Program-made: the position numbers and the translations under genes | Shown here: piece after piece, positions 26,473 to 34,934 of the stretch | How the letters are laid out: each line of letters starts with the position of its first letter | Position numbering within the stretch: the stretch's first letter is position 1 | The notes under the pieces: model-generated | Seen by the model: only the letters and a program-made list of their open reading frames with translations | Database searches by the model: none | Told to the model about the DNA's origin: nothing | Origin: Flavobacteriia bacterium | Lineage (GTDB): Bacteria; Bacteroidota; Bacteroidia; Flavobacteriales_D; Crocinitomicaceae | Assembly: GCA_947450325.1 (NCBI GenBank) | Contig: CANFUT010000002.1 | Location: forward strand, 1-64,000 | DNA length: 64,000 bases | Direction of reading: 5' to 3'

Positions 26473-26633
26473 TAATATAACATGAAGATTGAAAAGAAAA
26501 TTACAATTGTCGAAGAAAGAAATGGCGTTAATAAAGTTATAGGTTGTTAACGGCTAAAGAACCTAGGGATTTCTTGTATTTCTGTAAATTTAAATCATTT
26601 TAAAAATTAATCCTACTACCAACCCAAAATGAA
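26473..26633 (+). other. AT-rich gap with a 22-codon open frame
   Basis: Between the acidic-protein gene and the terminator hairpin I see only a short frame at 26482-26550 (starts MKIEKKITIVEERNG and ends GC), too short to call. No tRNA or repeat is visible. Confidence 0.3.
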
Positions 26634-26675
26634 AATTCCTCACTTTAATCTAAAAAGTGGGGAGTTTCGTTTTTA
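26634..26675 (+). terminator. Rho-independent terminator
   Basis: A 13-bp stem (AATTCCTCACTTT with AAAGTGGGGAGTT, two G-T pairs) is followed by TCGTTTTT. It closes the accessory region transcript before the symporter gene. Confidence 0.75.
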
Positions 26676-26776
26676 ATCAATCTCCGTTTTGCAGCTATTT
26701 CAGAAAATGTTATTTTTAACATTTAATAACTTCGATTTAGAAACTCTGAAAATCAAAATCAACAACACGCTTCAAT

Positions 26777-28333
26777 TTGTATTTTTTTCTCCTCTATTTT
26801 GCATTAATCATTGGATTTACTTTTCTCCAAAAAAAGGAAATATTCAAGGGTGTGTTCAAGGTTTCTGGACAAAAATCTTGGGTTGTTTCTGGCTTGTCTT
26901 TGTTTATGTATTACGTTTCTGTTGATCAAGGCCAATTGATTACGGGCGTCATTCACCAAAAAGGACTTTCTGGACTTTGGATATTTTGGGCAAGTTTCCT
27001 TGGTGCTGCTTTTGTGCCAATTGTGTTGGCGCCACTTTGGTCTAAATTGAATTTCATCACTGACAATCAGTTTATTTTATTTCGATTTTCAGGCAAATCA
27101 GCCAGAATTTTGCATCAATTTCGATCTGTTTATGTGGGTGGAATTGTAGTTGCTTTCTTAATCAGTTTTCATACACTTGCGTTTAGCCGAATTATTCAAC
27201 TTTATTTCAAAATAGATTTAGACACTTCGATCTTAATTACAGGAATTATCCTGCTTATTTTCACCTTAAAAAATAGTTTGAACTTAAAATTCACATTGGA
27301 TGTGTATCATTCTGTAATCTATGTTATTAGTCTGGCCATTTCTTTTTATTTCCTTTTTAAATTGGCCCATGGTTGGGACCATTCTATTCAGATATTAGCC
27401 AAAAAAAATCCTGAAACATTATCGATTTTCCCCAAATCAACGGATTCCTCCAATTGGAATTCAATCTACCTATACTTGGGTGTATTGTGGTGGAGCACGC
27501 AACTTTTTGATGGCGGTGGACCAGAAATGGCTAGATATACCGCTGTCAAAGGAAAATGGAATGCCATTAAAACAGGTTTATTGCCAGTGATTTTAAACTT
27601 ATTTCTTTCGGTGATTCTTGTTGGAATGGCCATTTTATCCGTTTCAATTCATCCCAATCAAAAAGAAGAAATTTCCTTTGTTCAGAATATTTTCGAATCA
27701 GTTCCAGATTGGCTAGATCCGGTTTGTTTGATTGGATTTTTTGCTATGTACATCACAACCGTAGAATCCATGCTTAATTGGGGAGGTTCGTTTCTGACAA
27801 TTGATTTTTACAAGACTTATTTGAGACCAAATCAGTCCAAAAAGCACTACGCAATTCTATCCTTTTTGGCGATGACATTTATTTGCGTTCTTTCGATTTT
27901 AATCACGAGAAACATGAGTAGTTTAGAAAGTGTGATCAAAGTAGTATTCTCAATTTCGGCTGGCGTTGCTCCCGTGTATATCTTGCGTTGGTTTTGGCTT
28001 CGCATCAATGCATGGAGTCAACTTTCAGCAATGATTGCTTCTGGAGTTTACACTTTAGCCTTTAATTGGTATGTTTCGCTATATCCGATTCAAACGCCCA
28101 ATTTCAATGAATACAATTGGCAAATTGTAACCGTAACCCTTTTGACAACCATTACTTGGATTATTGTTACGTTTTTGACACCCAAAGATGATTTGAAAAT
28201 AATTGAAAGATTCAAGGCAATATTGCCATCTACGAAGGAGATTTTGCAGCGGAGTGGAATTGCTTTATTATTGGGAGTTTTGCTTTTGGTTATTTTGGTT
28301 ATTTCAATTAAAACAATTTTGATTTGGTTTTAA
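26777..28333 (+). CDS. Sodium:solute symporter (SSS family)
   Basis: A 518-residue polytopic membrane protein with about 13 hydrophobic helices, starting with YFFLLYFALIIGFTFL and continuing GLSLFMYYVSVDQGQLITGVI, as in SSS transporters, plus ILWWSTQLFDGGGPEMARYTAVK-like loops (residues about 235-260) typical of the family. The substrate is not clear from sequence. No ATG lies in frame between the upstream stop (26747) and the first helix, so the start is the TTG at 26777 or another non-ATG codon. The 3' end is convergent with queA, 4 bases apart. Confidence 0.85.
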   Translation: MYFFLLYFALIIGFTFLQKKEIFKGVFKVSGQKSWVVSGLSLFMYYVSVDQGQLITGVIHQKGLSGLWIFWASFLGAAFVPIVLAPLWSKLNFITDNQFILFRFSGKSARILHQFRSVYVGGIVVAFLISFHTLAFSRIIQLYFKIDLDTSILITGIILLIFTLKNSLNLKFTLDVYHSVIYVISLAISFYFLFKLAHGWDHSIQILAKKNPETLSIFPKSTDSSNWNSIYLYLGVLWWSTQLFDGGGPEMARYTAVKGKWNAIKTGLLPVILNLFLSVILVGMAILSVSIHPNQKEEISFVQNIFESVPDWLDPVCLIGFFAMYITTVESMLNWGGSFLTIDFYKTYLRPNQSKKHYAILSFLAMTFICVLSILITRNMSSLESVIKVVFSISAGVAPVYILRWFWLRINAWSQLSAMIASGVYTLAFNWYVSLYPIQTPNFNEYNWQIVTVTLLTTITWIIVTFLTPKDDLKIIERFKAILPSTKEILQRSGIALLLGVLLLVILVISIKTILIWF

Positions 28334-28337
28334 AACT

Positions 28338-29573
28338 TTAAGAATTCCTCCACAACAAACTCCCATCCCCATAACTCAAAAATCGATACTCATTTTCCAA
28401 CGCAAATTGATAAATCGTTTTCCATTCTTCACCCACGAATGCATGAATCAGCAGCAATAACGTCGATTGCGGTTGGTGAAAATTAGTCAGAATTGCATCG
28501 ACCATTCTCAAGTTGTAACCTGGTGCTATCAATAATTGGGTTTTGGTTATCAGTCGATTTATTTTTTGGTCTTCCATGTATTTAACTAACGATTCTAACG
28601 CGACGTTTACAGATATTTCTTGTGGTAAATCATAAGCATCCCATTGTTGAATGCCAATTTCTGAAAGATCAATTTGCGCATGACTATGCACTTTGACACC
28701 CATCCAATATAAACTTTCCAAAGTTCGCAGCGAAGTAGTTCCAACAGCAATGAGGTTTTTGGGCAAATGCTGTGCAATTGCAATGATGGTTTCCAACGAA
28801 ACATCTATGAATTCTGAATGCATTTCGTGTTCACCCAAAGTTTCCGTTTTTACAGGTTTGAAAGTACCTGCGCCTACATGCAATGTCACAAATGAAGTCT
28901 TGATTCCTTTTGCTGAAAGACTTTGCATTACATTGTCTGTGAAATGCAATCCAGCTGTGGGTGCTGCCACCGAACCGTCATATTTGGCATAAATCGTTTG
29001 ATACAAAGCTTTGTCTTTTTCTTCAGTATCTCGATTGAGGTAAGGAGGAAGCGGAACAATTCCAGCATCGCTCAAAACTTCGGCAAAACAGATGTCTTTT
29101 CCGTCCCAAGAAAACTCGATCAAAAAAGAATCCGATAAACGTTCTTTTTTGGCAGCTGAAAGTATATATTTTTTTTTTGCGGTTTCTATTTCTAAAACAA
29201 GCGTTTCTTCTTTCCATTTTTTAGCACCACCAACCATGCATTTCCATAGTACGCGGTTCTTTTGAAACATGGCGGTCGTGATATCTGAATAATGATCGGC
29301 TGGTTCAAGACAGAACAATTCAATTTTGCCTCCTGTTTTCTTGGTGAAGATTAATCTAGCTTCCACTACTTTCGTGTTGTTCATGATTAACATGGTATCT
29401 GAAGGTAGAAAAGCAGCCAAATCGGAATAAACAGCCTCATCCATTTTTCCATTTTTGTGAATCAAAAGTTTACTTGTATCTCTCGGTTCAACTGGATATT
29501 TTGCAATTTTTTCCTCAGGTAAATCATAGTTGAAATGTACCATCGAAGTGTTTTGTACAATGTTTTTTGACAT
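28338..29573 (-). CDS. queA: S-adenosylmethionine:tRNA ribosyltransferase-isomerase (QueA family)
   Basis: The enzyme transfers the ribosyl part of SAM to 7-aminomethyl-7-deazaguanine in tRNA, making epoxyqueuosine. Visible landmarks are the N-terminal FNYDLPEEKIAKYPVEPRDTSKL, MLIMNNTKVVEARL, GAGTFKPVKTETLGEHEMHSE and LITNFHQPQSTLLLLIHAF-type motifs. At 411 residues it belongs to the long QueA form common in Flavobacteriia, compared with about 350 residues in E. coli. The ATG at 29573 was preferred over a GTG at 29594 because homologs start near FNYDLP. The gene is convergent with the symporter gene. Confidence 0.93.
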   Translation of the reverse strand: MSKNIVQNTSMVHFNYDLPEEKIAKYPVEPRDTSKLLIHKNGKMDEAVYSDLAAFLPSDTMLIMNNTKVVEARLIFTKKTGGKIELFCLEPADHYSDITTAMFQKNRVLWKCMVGGAKKWKEETLVLEIETAKKKYILSAAKKERLSDSFLIEFSWDGKDICFAEVLSDAGIVPLPPYLNRDTEEKDKALYQTIYAKYDGSVAAPTAGLHFTDNVMQSLSAKGIKTSFVTLHVGAGTFKPVKTETLGEHEMHSEFIDVSLETIIAIAQHLPKNLIAVGTTSLRTLESLYWMGVKVHSHAQIDLSEIGIQQWDAYDLPQEISVNVALESLVKYMEDQKINRLITKTQLLIAPGYNLRMVDAILTNFHQPQSTLLLLIHAFVGEEWKTIYQFALENEYRFLSYGDGSLLWRNS

Positions 29574-29732
29574 AATAAATATATTCAAGTGCACAAAAGT
29601 ACAATTGAAAAGAGATTACTCCAACATCTTGCATTACAATGAATTTTAGGAAGTACTAATAAACTTATTTTTTCATTGAGAAATTAACAAAACAATTTCC
29701 ATAAATTTACACGCAACTTAGAAAAGAAAACA

Positions 29733-30884
29733 ATGAAAAAAGATATGAAATTCGGTACAAAAGCCATCCACGCTGGTGCGCATCCAGATCCAACGACAGG
29801 TGCAATCATGACACCAATTTTCCAAACTTCTACTTATGTGCAAGAAGCGCCAGGTGTAAACAAAGGTTTTGGTTATGCGCGTGGGAAAAATCCTACTCGT
29901 GAAGCATTGCAAGAAAATATTGCTGCCTTGGAAAATGGTAAACATTGCGTTTGTTTTTCAAGCGGAATGGGTGCTACAGACGCTGTGATTAGAACTTTGC
30001 GTCCTGGTGATGAGGTGATTACTGGCGATGATTTGTACGGTGGTTCTTACCGTTTGTTTACCAAAATTTACGAACCTTACGGAATCAAATTTCATTTCGT
30101 GAATTTGACAGACGCTTCTAACATTGAGCAATACATCAATGAAAACACGAAAATGATTTGGGCTGAAACGCCAACCAATCCGACGATGCAAATCATTGAC
30201 ATCGAAGCGTGTTCAAAAATCGCCAAAACACATAATTTGACTTTGGTAGTTGACAATACATTTGCTTCGCCTTATTTGCAAAATCCTTTGAATTTGGGTG
30301 CTGACATAGTGATGCATTCTGTAACCAAATACCTAGGTGGACACAGTGATGTGGTGATGGGCGCATTGATTACCAACAGCGACGAATGGCATGAAAAATT
30401 ATATTTTGTATTGAATTCGTGCGGCGCAAATCCTGGTCCGATGGACAGCTTTTTAGTGATGCGTGGAATCAAAACTTTGCATTTGCGCATGGAAAGACAT
30501 TGTTTTAATGGAAGAAAAGTGGCTGAATACTTAAAAAATCATCCAAAAATTGAAAAAGTGTATTGGCCAGGATTTCCTGAGCATCCAAATCATGAAATTG
30601 CGAAGAAACAAATGCGTGATTTTGGTGGAATGATTTCCATTGTTTTGAAAGATGCATCAATCGAAAATACTTTCAAAGTAGCGTCTTCTTTCCACGTTTT
30701 TTCTTTGGCGGAATCATTGGGTGGCGTTGAATCTTTGATCAATCATCCTGCTACAATGACGCATGCTTCTATTCCAAAAGCTGAAAGAGAAAAAGCAGGT
30801 GTTGTTGATAATTTATTGCGTTTGAGTGTTGGGGTGGAAGACATCGAAGACATCTTGGCGGACATTGAACAAGCATTGGCATAA
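29733..30884 (+). CDS. metB: Cystathionine gamma-synthase-like PLP enzyme
   Basis: A 383-residue trans-sulfuration enzyme of the Cys/Met metabolism family (PF01053). The order is FGTKAIHAGAHPDPTTGAI, PIFQTSTY, GFGYARGKNPTREALQ (PLP-phosphate site), GDDLYGGSYRLF, VDNTFASPYLQ, and the Schiff-base Lys199 in MHSVTKYLGGHSDVVMG. The C-terminal domain has FSLAESLGGVESLINHPATMTHASIP. Family members act as cystathionine gamma-synthase, beta/gamma-lyase or methionine gamma-lyase; the sequence pattern fits the Bacteroidota proteins annotated as cystathionine gamma-synthase, but substrate choice cannot be read off safely. The next gene starts directly at the stop codon. Confidence 0.88.
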   Translation: MKKDMKFGTKAIHAGAHPDPTTGAIMTPIFQTSTYVQEAPGVNKGFGYARGKNPTREALQENIAALENGKHCVCFSSGMGATDAVIRTLRPGDEVITGDDLYGGSYRLFTKIYEPYGIKFHFVNLTDASNIEQYINENTKMIWAETPTNPTMQIIDIEACSKIAKTHNLTLVVDNTFASPYLQNPLNLGADIVMHSVTKYLGGHSDVVMGALITNSDEWHEKLYFVLNSCGANPGPMDSFLVMRGIKTLHLRMERHCFNGRKVAEYLKNHPKIEKVYWPGFPEHPNHEIAKKQMRDFGGMISIVLKDASIENTFKVASSFHVFSLAESLGGVESLINHPATMTHASIPKAEREKAGVVDNLLRLSVGVEDIEDILADIEQALA

Positions 30885-31598
30885 ATGTCAAAAACATACA
30901 TAATCACAGGCGTTTCGAGAGGAATTGGAAAGGCTTTGGCAGAACATTTTCTCTCGAAAAACCATGCAGTCATTGGCATCGGTCGAATGCATTCAATTCA
31001 CAATCCAAACTTCCATTTTATCGAATTGGATTTATTAGATTCTGCTGCGATTCAACAGTTGCAACTTCCAACAATCGAAAGTGATGAAATCATCTTGATT
31101 AATAACGCTGGAATAATTGGAAATATCGAACGAATTTCCTCTATGAAAATAGATTGTATCAGCGAAATTATGCAAGTAAATGTAACTGCACCCATTCAAT
31201 TGACACGAAAAATCAGTGAAATTTGCGGAAACAAGAAACATTTCACCCTTGTGAATATCAGTTCCGGCGCAGGTAAAAGAGCAATTCCTTCGTGGGCAGG
31301 ATATTGTTCTTCAAAAGCAGCAATCGACATGTTTTCTCAAACCTTTTTGTTGGAAGAACGTGAATTGGGAAGGGCGACTAAAGTTTATTCAGTTTCTCCA
31401 GGTGTAATTGATACGGACATGCAAATTCAAATTCGTGCGACAGATGAAAGTTCTTTTTCTAGCTTGGAAAATTTTCAAAATTTGAAGTCAGAAAATAAAT
31501 TAGAAACGCCAGAAAGAATTGCTTTAAAATTGGACAAACTATTAAGTATTCCTTATTCTGACGAAGTTTTATTTGCATTAAACGATGTGCTTATTTAG
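30885..31598 (+). CDS. Short-chain dehydrogenase/reductase
   Basis: A 237-residue SDR enzyme with the cofactor loop TGVSRGIG (8-15), NNAG (73-76), the catalytic Ser in NISSGAG (124-130) and YCSSK (Tyr140, Lys144). A C-terminal VIDTDMQIQIR segment is present. The sequence resembles the sepiapterin-reductase-like / (S)-benzoin-forming SDR group, whose short loop after Rossmann strand 1 is visible here, but the substrate is not known. It starts with the ATG directly after the TAA of the PLP enzyme gene, so the two are in one operon. Confidence 0.88.
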   Translation: MSKTYIITGVSRGIGKALAEHFLSKNHAVIGIGRMHSIHNPNFHFIELDLLDSAAIQQLQLPTIESDEIILINNAGIIGNIERISSMKIDCISEIMQVNVTAPIQLTRKISEICGNKKHFTLVNISSGAGKRAIPSWAGYCSSKAAIDMFSQTFLLEERELGRATKVYSVSPGVIDTDMQIQIRATDESSFSSLENFQNLKSENKLETPERIALKLDKLLSIPYSDEVLFALNDVLI

Positions 31599-31707
31599 AA
31601 TGATTTTACCGTTTAATCAATAGATATGCCATTTAACCAATAAATCTTTCTTATTTTTAAACCTTTTTGTAACTTGTGGCGTTTTAAATAAACTCAAAAA
31701 ATAAACT

Positions 31708-33879
31708 ATGAAAACTCTTTTGGATAAATTTCGATTTGCAATTTTCGGAATTAGCCTTTTCTCCTCTTTTTCTTTGTTTGCGCAAAAACAAACGATAGAC
31801 TTGTCAAACGCAAGAGCGGGTGAATCGGTAGAATATTGCACTTCGCACAAAAAGATGAATGCTTTACACGCAATCCCTGGGTTCTCCGCTCAATATGCGA
31901 TTGATCAAGCACAAATGCAACAAATTGAACAAAATTTGGCTGCAAATCCGCCTCATCAGCGTGTTATTTATAAAATTCCCGTTGTTTTTCACGTGCTCCA
32001 CAATGGAGGAATTGAAAATATCTCGAAGGAACAAATAATGGATCAGTTGGCGATTTTGAATCGTGATTATCGTTTGTTGAATGCAGATGCCTTGACAGTT
32101 CATGCTGATTTTCAAGCGAGTAATCCTGCTGCAACTTGTGTTCCAACAGATGTAGAAATTGAATTTGTTTTGGCAACCAAAGCTCCAAATGGGACTTGCT
32201 TCAGCGGAATTACTAGAACGCAAAATGCATTGACTGCAGACGGTTCGGACGGTGGTGCTCAGGTGAATGCAATTGTAAGTGGAAATGATGTTTACAATGG
32301 TCAATGGCCAGGAAATAAATACATGAATGTTTTCATTTGTGCTGAAATTGGTGGTGCTGCAGGTTATACTACAAATCCTTCTTCATGGTCGGGAAACTCT
32401 ATGCAAAATGGAATTTGGATTTTACATAACTATGTTGGATCAATCGGTACAAGTTCAGTGAACACAAGTCGTGCTCTAACTCACGAAGTTGGTCACTGGT
32501 TAAATCTTTCTCACACTTGGGGAGGAAATAACAATCCAAACGTTGCATGTGGTGATGATCAAGTTGCTGACACTCCTACAACTAGAGGAGTAACTTCATG
32601 TGCATTGAATGAAAATTTCTGTGGACCAAGAGCAAATGTTGAAAATTACATGGATTATTCATATTGCTCAAAAATGTTTTCTGCAGGTCAAGTTGCCAGA
32701 ATGAGAGCTGCAATTGTTTCAACCAATACAGGAAGAGCAAATGTTATTTCCGCTGCAAATTTAGCTGCTGTTGGTGCTGATGGAAATGTTTATTTATGTC
32801 AAGCAAACTTTACAGTTCCAAAACAGGTAATTTGCGTAGGTGACGCCTTACAATTTACAGATGAATCTTACAACGCTGCTTCTGGATGGAATTGGACTTT
32901 CTCTGGTGGAACTCCAGCAACTTCAACAAATCAAAATCCGTTAGTGACTTATACAACACCTGGTACCTACACTGTCGTATTATCAGCTACTGACGGAACA
33001 ACATCTGATGTTGAAACAAGAACATCTTACATCACTGTTTTGCCAGCTGGAACTTCAATTCCTTTCTTCGAAAGTTTTGAAAATTATAACCAGACTTCCG
33101 ATATTACAAGTTATGACATCGTAAATTCAGTTTCGACTTCATCAACTTGGGATTTGACTAATACTGCTGGTGCAACAGGTTCAAAAAGTATGAAATTAGG
33201 TAACTTTACGCAGTCAGGTACAAATTTTGATGAATTAATTTCATCTCCAGTTGACTTGTCATCAATTACTGCTGCGACAAGCGTAACTTTATCTTTCAAA
33301 TATGCTTACCGTAAAAAAGTTTCAACTAATAGTGAAATCTTTAAAGTATTCTTAACGGCTGATTGTGGAGATACTTGGCAACAAAGAAAAACAATCACAG
33401 GTACAAGTTTGTCTTCATTGACAGAGGTAGCTGATTGGACTCCAACTTCTGCAGATTGGACAACTGTTCACATGACTAACGTTACATCTCAATATTGGAA
33501 TCAAAATTTCAGATACAAATTTAGATTTGATGCTACAGGTGGAAACAATGTTTTCTTGGATGATATCAACATTTATGCAGGTCCACCATCAAATGTAAAT
33601 GTTCTTGGAATTGAAGAGCAAATTGCAGTTGAAGGGTTATCTGTTTTCCCAAATCCTACAGAAGGAGAATTGAATGTAACTTTCAATGTGGTTACTCCAA
33701 AAGCAATGACATTTGTTGTAACTGATGTTCTTGGAAAAACAATTCAAACACAAAATATTCAAGCTGCAACAGGCTCAAATGCAGTAATTCTTTCAACACA
33801 AGGAATTGCTTCAGGAATGTACTTATTGCAAATCGGTGACGGAAGCAACAAACAAGTTGTTCAGTTCATGGTGAAATAA
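31708..33879 (+). CDS. Secreted M43-like metalloprotease with PKD and T9SS domains
   Basis: A 723-residue protein. It has a signal peptide (cleavage near LFAQK), a prodomain (about 27-85) with a possible Cys switch (VEYCTSHKK), and a pappalysin-like (M43) zinc-protease domain with HEVGHWLNLSH (His259, Glu260, His263, His269) and a Met-turn in NYMDYSYCSKMF. A PKD-like domain follows (about 365-445, with FTDESYNAASGWNWTFSGG), then a beta-sandwich with a FFESFENYN start, and a type A sorting domain at the C-terminus (LSVFPNPTEGELNV). It is thus exported by T9SS and probably degrades extracellular proteins. A strong bidirectional terminator follows. Confidence 0.95.
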   Translation: MKTLLDKFRFAIFGISLFSSFSLFAQKQTIDLSNARAGESVEYCTSHKKMNALHAIPGFSAQYAIDQAQMQQIEQNLAANPPHQRVIYKIPVVFHVLHNGGIENISKEQIMDQLAILNRDYRLLNADALTVHADFQASNPAATCVPTDVEIEFVLATKAPNGTCFSGITRTQNALTADGSDGGAQVNAIVSGNDVYNGQWPGNKYMNVFICAEIGGAAGYTTNPSSWSGNSMQNGIWILHNYVGSIGTSSVNTSRALTHEVGHWLNLSHTWGGNNNPNVACGDDQVADTPTTRGVTSCALNENFCGPRANVENYMDYSYCSKMFSAGQVARMRAAIVSTNTGRANVISAANLAAVGADGNVYLCQANFTVPKQVICVGDALQFTDESYNAASGWNWTFSGGTPATSTNQNPLVTYTTPGTYTVVLSATDGTTSDVETRTSYITVLPAGTSIPFFESFENYNQTSDITSYDIVNSVSTSSTWDLTNTAGATGSKSMKLGNFTQSGTNFDELISSPVDLSSITAATSVTLSFKYAYRKKVSTNSEIFKVFLTADCGDTWQQRKTITGTSLSSLTEVADWTPTSADWTTVHMTNVTSQYWNQNFRYKFRFDATGGNNVFLDDINIYAGPPSNVNVLGIEEQIAVEGLSVFPNPTEGELNVTFNVVTPKAMTFVVTDVLGKTIQTQNIQAATGSNAVILSTQGIASGMYLLQIGDGSNKQVVQFMVK

Positions 33880-33900
33880 GCAAACTTTAATAATCAAAAA

Positions 33901-33937
33901 AGCCCTGAATGAGTTTTCATTCAGGGCTTTTTTTTTG
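33901..33937 (+). terminator. Strong terminator after the metalloprotease gene
   Basis: A perfect 12-bp stem (AGCCCTGAATGA / TCATTCAGGGCT) with a GTTT loop is followed by eight T and preceded by an A-run, so it could stop transcription on both strands. Confidence 0.9.
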
Positions 33938-34046
33938 GATAATTGGATAGTTAGATTATTGGACAAACAGATTATTTCAAAATTGCCGTATGGCAATCTA
34001 TCTAAAAATCCAACAATCCACTAATCCAACAATCTAGTCATCTATC
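33938..34046. repeat. Low-complexity gap with repeated ATTGGAT / ATCCAAC motifs
   Basis: The gap contains repeated ATTGGAt-a-GTTaGATTATTGGA-like runs, their inverted counterparts (ATCCAACAATCC twice), and a small palindrome ATTGCC-GTAT-GGCAAT (33982-33997). It lies between two convergent genes and resembles other low-complexity gaps of Flavobacteriia. No gene is visible. Confidence 0.5.
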
Positions 34047-34047
34047 A

Positions 34048-34686
34048 CTAAAAATTCATTTCCAACAACACCTTCTTAGAAACGTATTTCTTCAATTTGG
34101 GATCGTATAATTTTCTCATTTCATAGACAAATTGAATCTTTTTGCCTTTTAATTTAGATGGATTTTCAACGTACGTTTGATCAATTGTGATTTCATCAAG
34201 CCATAATACATTGATTGTCTCTCCGCCTTCAGTTTGTATACTTAATTGGCAAGGAAATGATGCAGCATCAATTGAAGAAATCGTTCCATCGTCAGCCAAA
34301 CGTTCAGAACCGCTATTTTCGTTAGATAATTCTTCGATGGCCAAATCTTGGAACTCTTTGTCTTCGCCCAACAATTTCATTGTCATTTCAGCAAATTTTG
34401 GACAATCATAAACCATTTGTTCCCCGATTTTTTCACCAATCATTTCCATTGATTTCATCAAATCTTTTTCTGTAATTCCAAATTCTGTTTTCAATTCTTG
34501 CAAATTGTCACCTAAGTTTGGCGAAACACATTTAACAATCAACCCCATAAATTCATCGTAATTTTTGACAGCAGTTTTTTCATTGTTCAAACAATCACAA
34601 GATTTGTCAACCACAATTTTTGATGCTTTTTGAGCTACTAAATTTCCTGTCAACAATGACAAAGTAAGCATGAGGTAAAATTTCAT
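34048..34686 (-). CDS. Hypothetical secreted protein
   Basis: A 212-residue protein with a signal peptide (MKFYLMLTLSLLTGNLVAQ). The mature part begins with ASKIVVDKSCDCLNNEKTAVKNYDEFMGL, a CDC-containing segment that I know from several small Bacteroidota secreted proteins (related to periplasmic or T9SS-linked proteins of unknown function), followed by a helix-rich part with acidic ELKTEFGIT and a C-terminal beta part ending YVSKKVLLEMNF. No catalytic motif is recognisable. It is convergent with the protease gene. Confidence 0.8.
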   Translation of the reverse strand: MKFYLMLTLSLLTGNLVAQKASKIVVDKSCDCLNNEKTAVKNYDEFMGLIVKCVSPNLGDNLQELKTEFGITEKDLMKSMEMIGEKIGEQMVYDCPKFAEMTMKLLGEDKEFQDLAIEELSNENSGSERLADDGTISSIDAASFPCQLSIQTEGGETINVLWLDEITIDQTYVENPSKLKGKKIQFVYEMRKLYDPKLKKYVSKKVLLEMNF

Positions 34687-34934
34687 TTTTTTATTTTTAG
34701 AATCTCCACAAACTTAATCTAAAAAAAGTAAGTCATCAAAATAGTTTTGGTACCTGATAAAAAACAAGAAAATAAAATAAAATTTTGAATTAAGCCCATT
34801 ACATTTAACCCTCTTAAAAACAACAAGTAAGATAAACGAATATTTTTTAAATTAATTTTATTGAATGCTATTTGAAAAGATTAATCCAACCTAATTTAAA
34901 AATAGGACGTTTGAATTTTAAACTTATAGAAATT

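Noticed and set aside
26689-26925. A 78-residue plus-strand frame overlapping the start of the symporter gene
   Set aside because: It shares its DNA with the first helices of the symporter in a different frame and has no recognisable content; the symporter frame is clearly coding.
34872-34934. An upstream TTG start of the SBBP-repeat protein
   Set aside because: It would put 21 residues ahead of a normal signal peptide that begins at the ATG 34935.
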